From Bacillota bacterium (lineage in GTDB: Bacteria > Bacillota > Clostridia > Peptostreptococcales > Thermotaleaceae), in assembly GCA_023623095.1 (NCBI GenBank), contig JAMNXX010000228.1:1-5166 (forward strand): DNA of 5,166 nt. Direction: 5' to 3'. Both the position numbers and the translations under genes were made by a program. Below, piece after piece: positions 3,833 to 5,166 of this stretch (position 1 is the stretch's first letter; each line of letters starts with the position of its first letter). Below the pieces are notes generated by a model. The model was not told the origin of the DNA, searched no databases, and worked only from the letters and a program-made list of their open reading frames with translations.

Positions 3833-5166
3833 TTGAGTAAAGAAGCTGCTTTAAAAGAAACGTCGAAAATCCTGGAGCTGATTTTAAAGGATGAACTGAC
3901 AGAAGAAGAAAAAGATATGATTGTTCAGGATTCGATCAATAACTTTAACAACCACGTAAACCCGGGCTGGTTAGAGTATCGAAAGTCTGTATCGACAAAT
4001 GCTGCTTTTGTTGAGTGGGCAGACTCACAGGAAACATTCCGAGATGTTTATGGAGAAGAATTCATCGATTGCTTGGGCGGATTCGGGATTTACAACTGCG
4101 GACACAGAAATCCTGAGATTGTAAAATATGTTCAAGCGCAATTGGGCCGTTATGCATTGCATAGCCAAGAGTTGGTAGACCCACTGAGAGGCTATTTGGC
4201 AAAATCATTATCCCTTTGCACTCCTGGCGATCTTCAATATGCTTTCTTTACAAACGGCGGAGCAGAAGCAGTGGAAATGGCTATTAAATTGGCTCGCTTG
4301 GCTACCGGCAAGAGATGGTATATTTCGATGGTAAACGGATTCCATGGAAAATCGATGGGCGCAGTTTCCATGACAGGAAAAGCAGCATACCGAGAACCTT
4401 ATTTGCCGCTGATTCAGCAAGTGCAGCACGTTGAGTACGGCAATGCAGAAGCGATCGAAACAGCGATCAAAAACTTGATTGCCGTAGGAGAAACTGTAGC
4501 AGCTGTAATCCTCGAGCCGGTTCAAGGCGAAGCAGGAATCATCGTTCCTCCGGAAGGATACCTCAAAGAAGTAAGAGCGATTTGCGATAAATATGATGTT
4601 GTATTAATATTTGATGAAATTCAAACCGGAATGGGAAGAACGGGAGCATTGTGGGCATGCGAACACGAAGGCGTTGTACCGGATATATTGATCTATGGTA
4701 AGGGATTTGGTGGAGGCGTAATGCCGATTACCGGAATTATTGCCAGACCGCATCTCTGGACGGATAACATCAAAGAGAATCCATGGATCTTAGGATCACC
4801 TACATTTGGTGGAAATCCATTGGCTTGCTCTGCAGCATTAGCAACCATTAATTATATGATCAAGAATGATATACCAAAACAAGCAGCAGAAAAAGGCGAA
4901 TATCTGATGGGTAAACTTAAAGAACTTCAAGAAAGACATCCGGCATTGATAGAAGTAAGAGGAAAAGGATTGTTGATCGGTCTTGAGTTCGTAGAGTCTG
5001 ATGTTGGATATGCTGTAGCAAAAGCAATGTTCTCACGCAAAGTAATGGTTTCCGGAACTTTGAATAATGCGAAAGTAATTCGTATCGAGCCACCGCTCAT
5101 TCAATCTTATGAAACAATGGATAAGGTTGTTGAAAGATTAGATGAGTCCTTAACAGAAGTAGAAAA
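3833..5166 (+). CDS. patA: Putrescine aminotransferase (PatA/YgjG type), 3' end cut by window edge
   Basis: This is a class III PLP aminotransferase that moves an amino group from putrescine (also cadaverine) to 2-oxoglutarate, giving 4-aminobutanal, which cyclises to 1-pyrroline. The frame stays open for 444 codons. E. coli PatA has 459, so only the last few residues should be missing. PatA-like landmarks run in order: HVNPGWLEYRKSV (about 43-55), FIDCLGGFGIYNCGHRNPEI, LHSQELVDPLR, TNGGAEAVEMA, GFHGKSMGAVS and VILEPVQGEAGI. Asp261 in FDEIQTGMGRTG should bind the pyridine nitrogen and Lys290 in YGKGFGGGVMPI should bind PLP. TFGGNPLACSAALATINYM and SGTLNNAKVIRIEPPL follow. The last of these is almost identical to the E. 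coli enzyme and separates this protein from the GabT at 1-528. It starts with TTG and has its own sigma-54 promoter. It is probably a cytosolic catabolic enzyme. A closely related diamine or amino-acid substrate remains possible. Confidence 0.93.
   Translation, partial: MSKEAALKETSKILELILKDELTEEEKDMIVQDSINNFNNHVNPGWLEYRKSVSTNAAFVEWADSQETFRDVYGEEFIDCLGGFGIYNCGHRNPEIVKYVQAQLGRYALHSQELVDPLRGYLAKSLSLCTPGDLQYAFFTNGGAEAVEMAIKLARLATGKRWYISMVNGFHGKSMGAVSMTGKAAYREPYLPLIQQVQHVEYGNAEAIETAIKNLIAVGETVAAVILEPVQGEAGIIVPPEGYLKEVRAICDKYDVVLIFDEIQTGMGRTGALWACEHEGVVPDILIYGKGFGGGVMPITGIIARPHLWTDNIKENPWILGSPTFGGNPLACSAALATINYMIKNDIPKQAAEKGEYLMGKLKELQERHPALIEVRGKGLLIGLEFVESDVGYAVAKAMFSRKVMVSGTLNNAKVIRIEPPLIQSYETMDKVVERLDESLTEVE

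Noticed and set aside
3786..3839. 17-codon leader ORF (starts MSNQYKNIKK) overlapping the patA start
   Set aside because: Its ATG lies at or before the predicted transcription start near 3789 and has no ribosome site, so it is unlikely to be translated.
1..5166. The two flanking aminotransferases as a duplication bordering an inserted AOR block
   Set aside because: They belong to different class III subgroups (GabT and PatA) with different motifs around the PLP lysine, and no matching repeats or mobile-element ends border the AOR block.

Overview
The window looks like chromosomal DNA from an anaerobic, amino-acid- or amine-fermenting member of the Clostridia (Bacillota). The evidence is moderately AT-rich DNA, very AT-rich spacers, strong GGAGG-type ribosome binding sites, tightly packed co-directional genes, and an oxygen-sensitive aldehyde ferredoxin oxidoreductase (AOR) with a multi-cluster ferredoxin partner. 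A putrescine fermenter of the Anaerovorax/Aminipila kind would fit, but that placement is an inference from gene content. Every supported gene is on the + strand.

Layout: (1) 1-528 is the C-terminal part of a GabT-type 4-aminobutyrate aminotransferase. (2) 529-661 is a spacer with a strong GC-rich hairpin but no clear promoter or U-tract terminator. (3) 662-3069 is a compact operon: a 17-cysteine ferredoxin-type subunit, the AOR catalytic subunit (start directly abutting the previous stop), and a MoaD-like sulfur carrier ending in Gly-Gly. (4) 3069-3130 holds an 8-codon remnant-like ORF running into an intrinsic terminator with a 14-bp perfect stem. (5) 3131-3499 holds a 15-bp tandem duplication, a second sulfur carrier (ThiS-like, ending Gly-Gly-Gly) and a coupled 28-codon ORF. 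(6) 3500-3832 is an AT-rich regulatory region with a weak terminator and a near-consensus sigma-54 promoter. (7) 3833-5166 is an almost complete PatA-type putrescine aminotransferase, starting at TTG and running off the window end.

How the genes may work together (inference): PatA would turn putrescine into 4-aminobutanal (in equilibrium with 1-pyrroline). The AOR and its ferredoxin subunit could oxidise that aldehyde to 4-aminobutyrate while reducing ferredoxin. GabT would then transaminate 4-aminobutyrate to succinate semialdehyde, the entry to 4-hydroxybutyrate/butyrate fermentation. The two small sulfur carriers would supply dithiolene sulfur for the tungsto/molybdopterin cofactor of the AOR. 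No NAD(P)-dependent aldehyde dehydrogenase is visible in the window. A tungsten or molybdenum enzyme in the aminoaldehyde step of putrescine breakdown is the most interesting hypothesis here.
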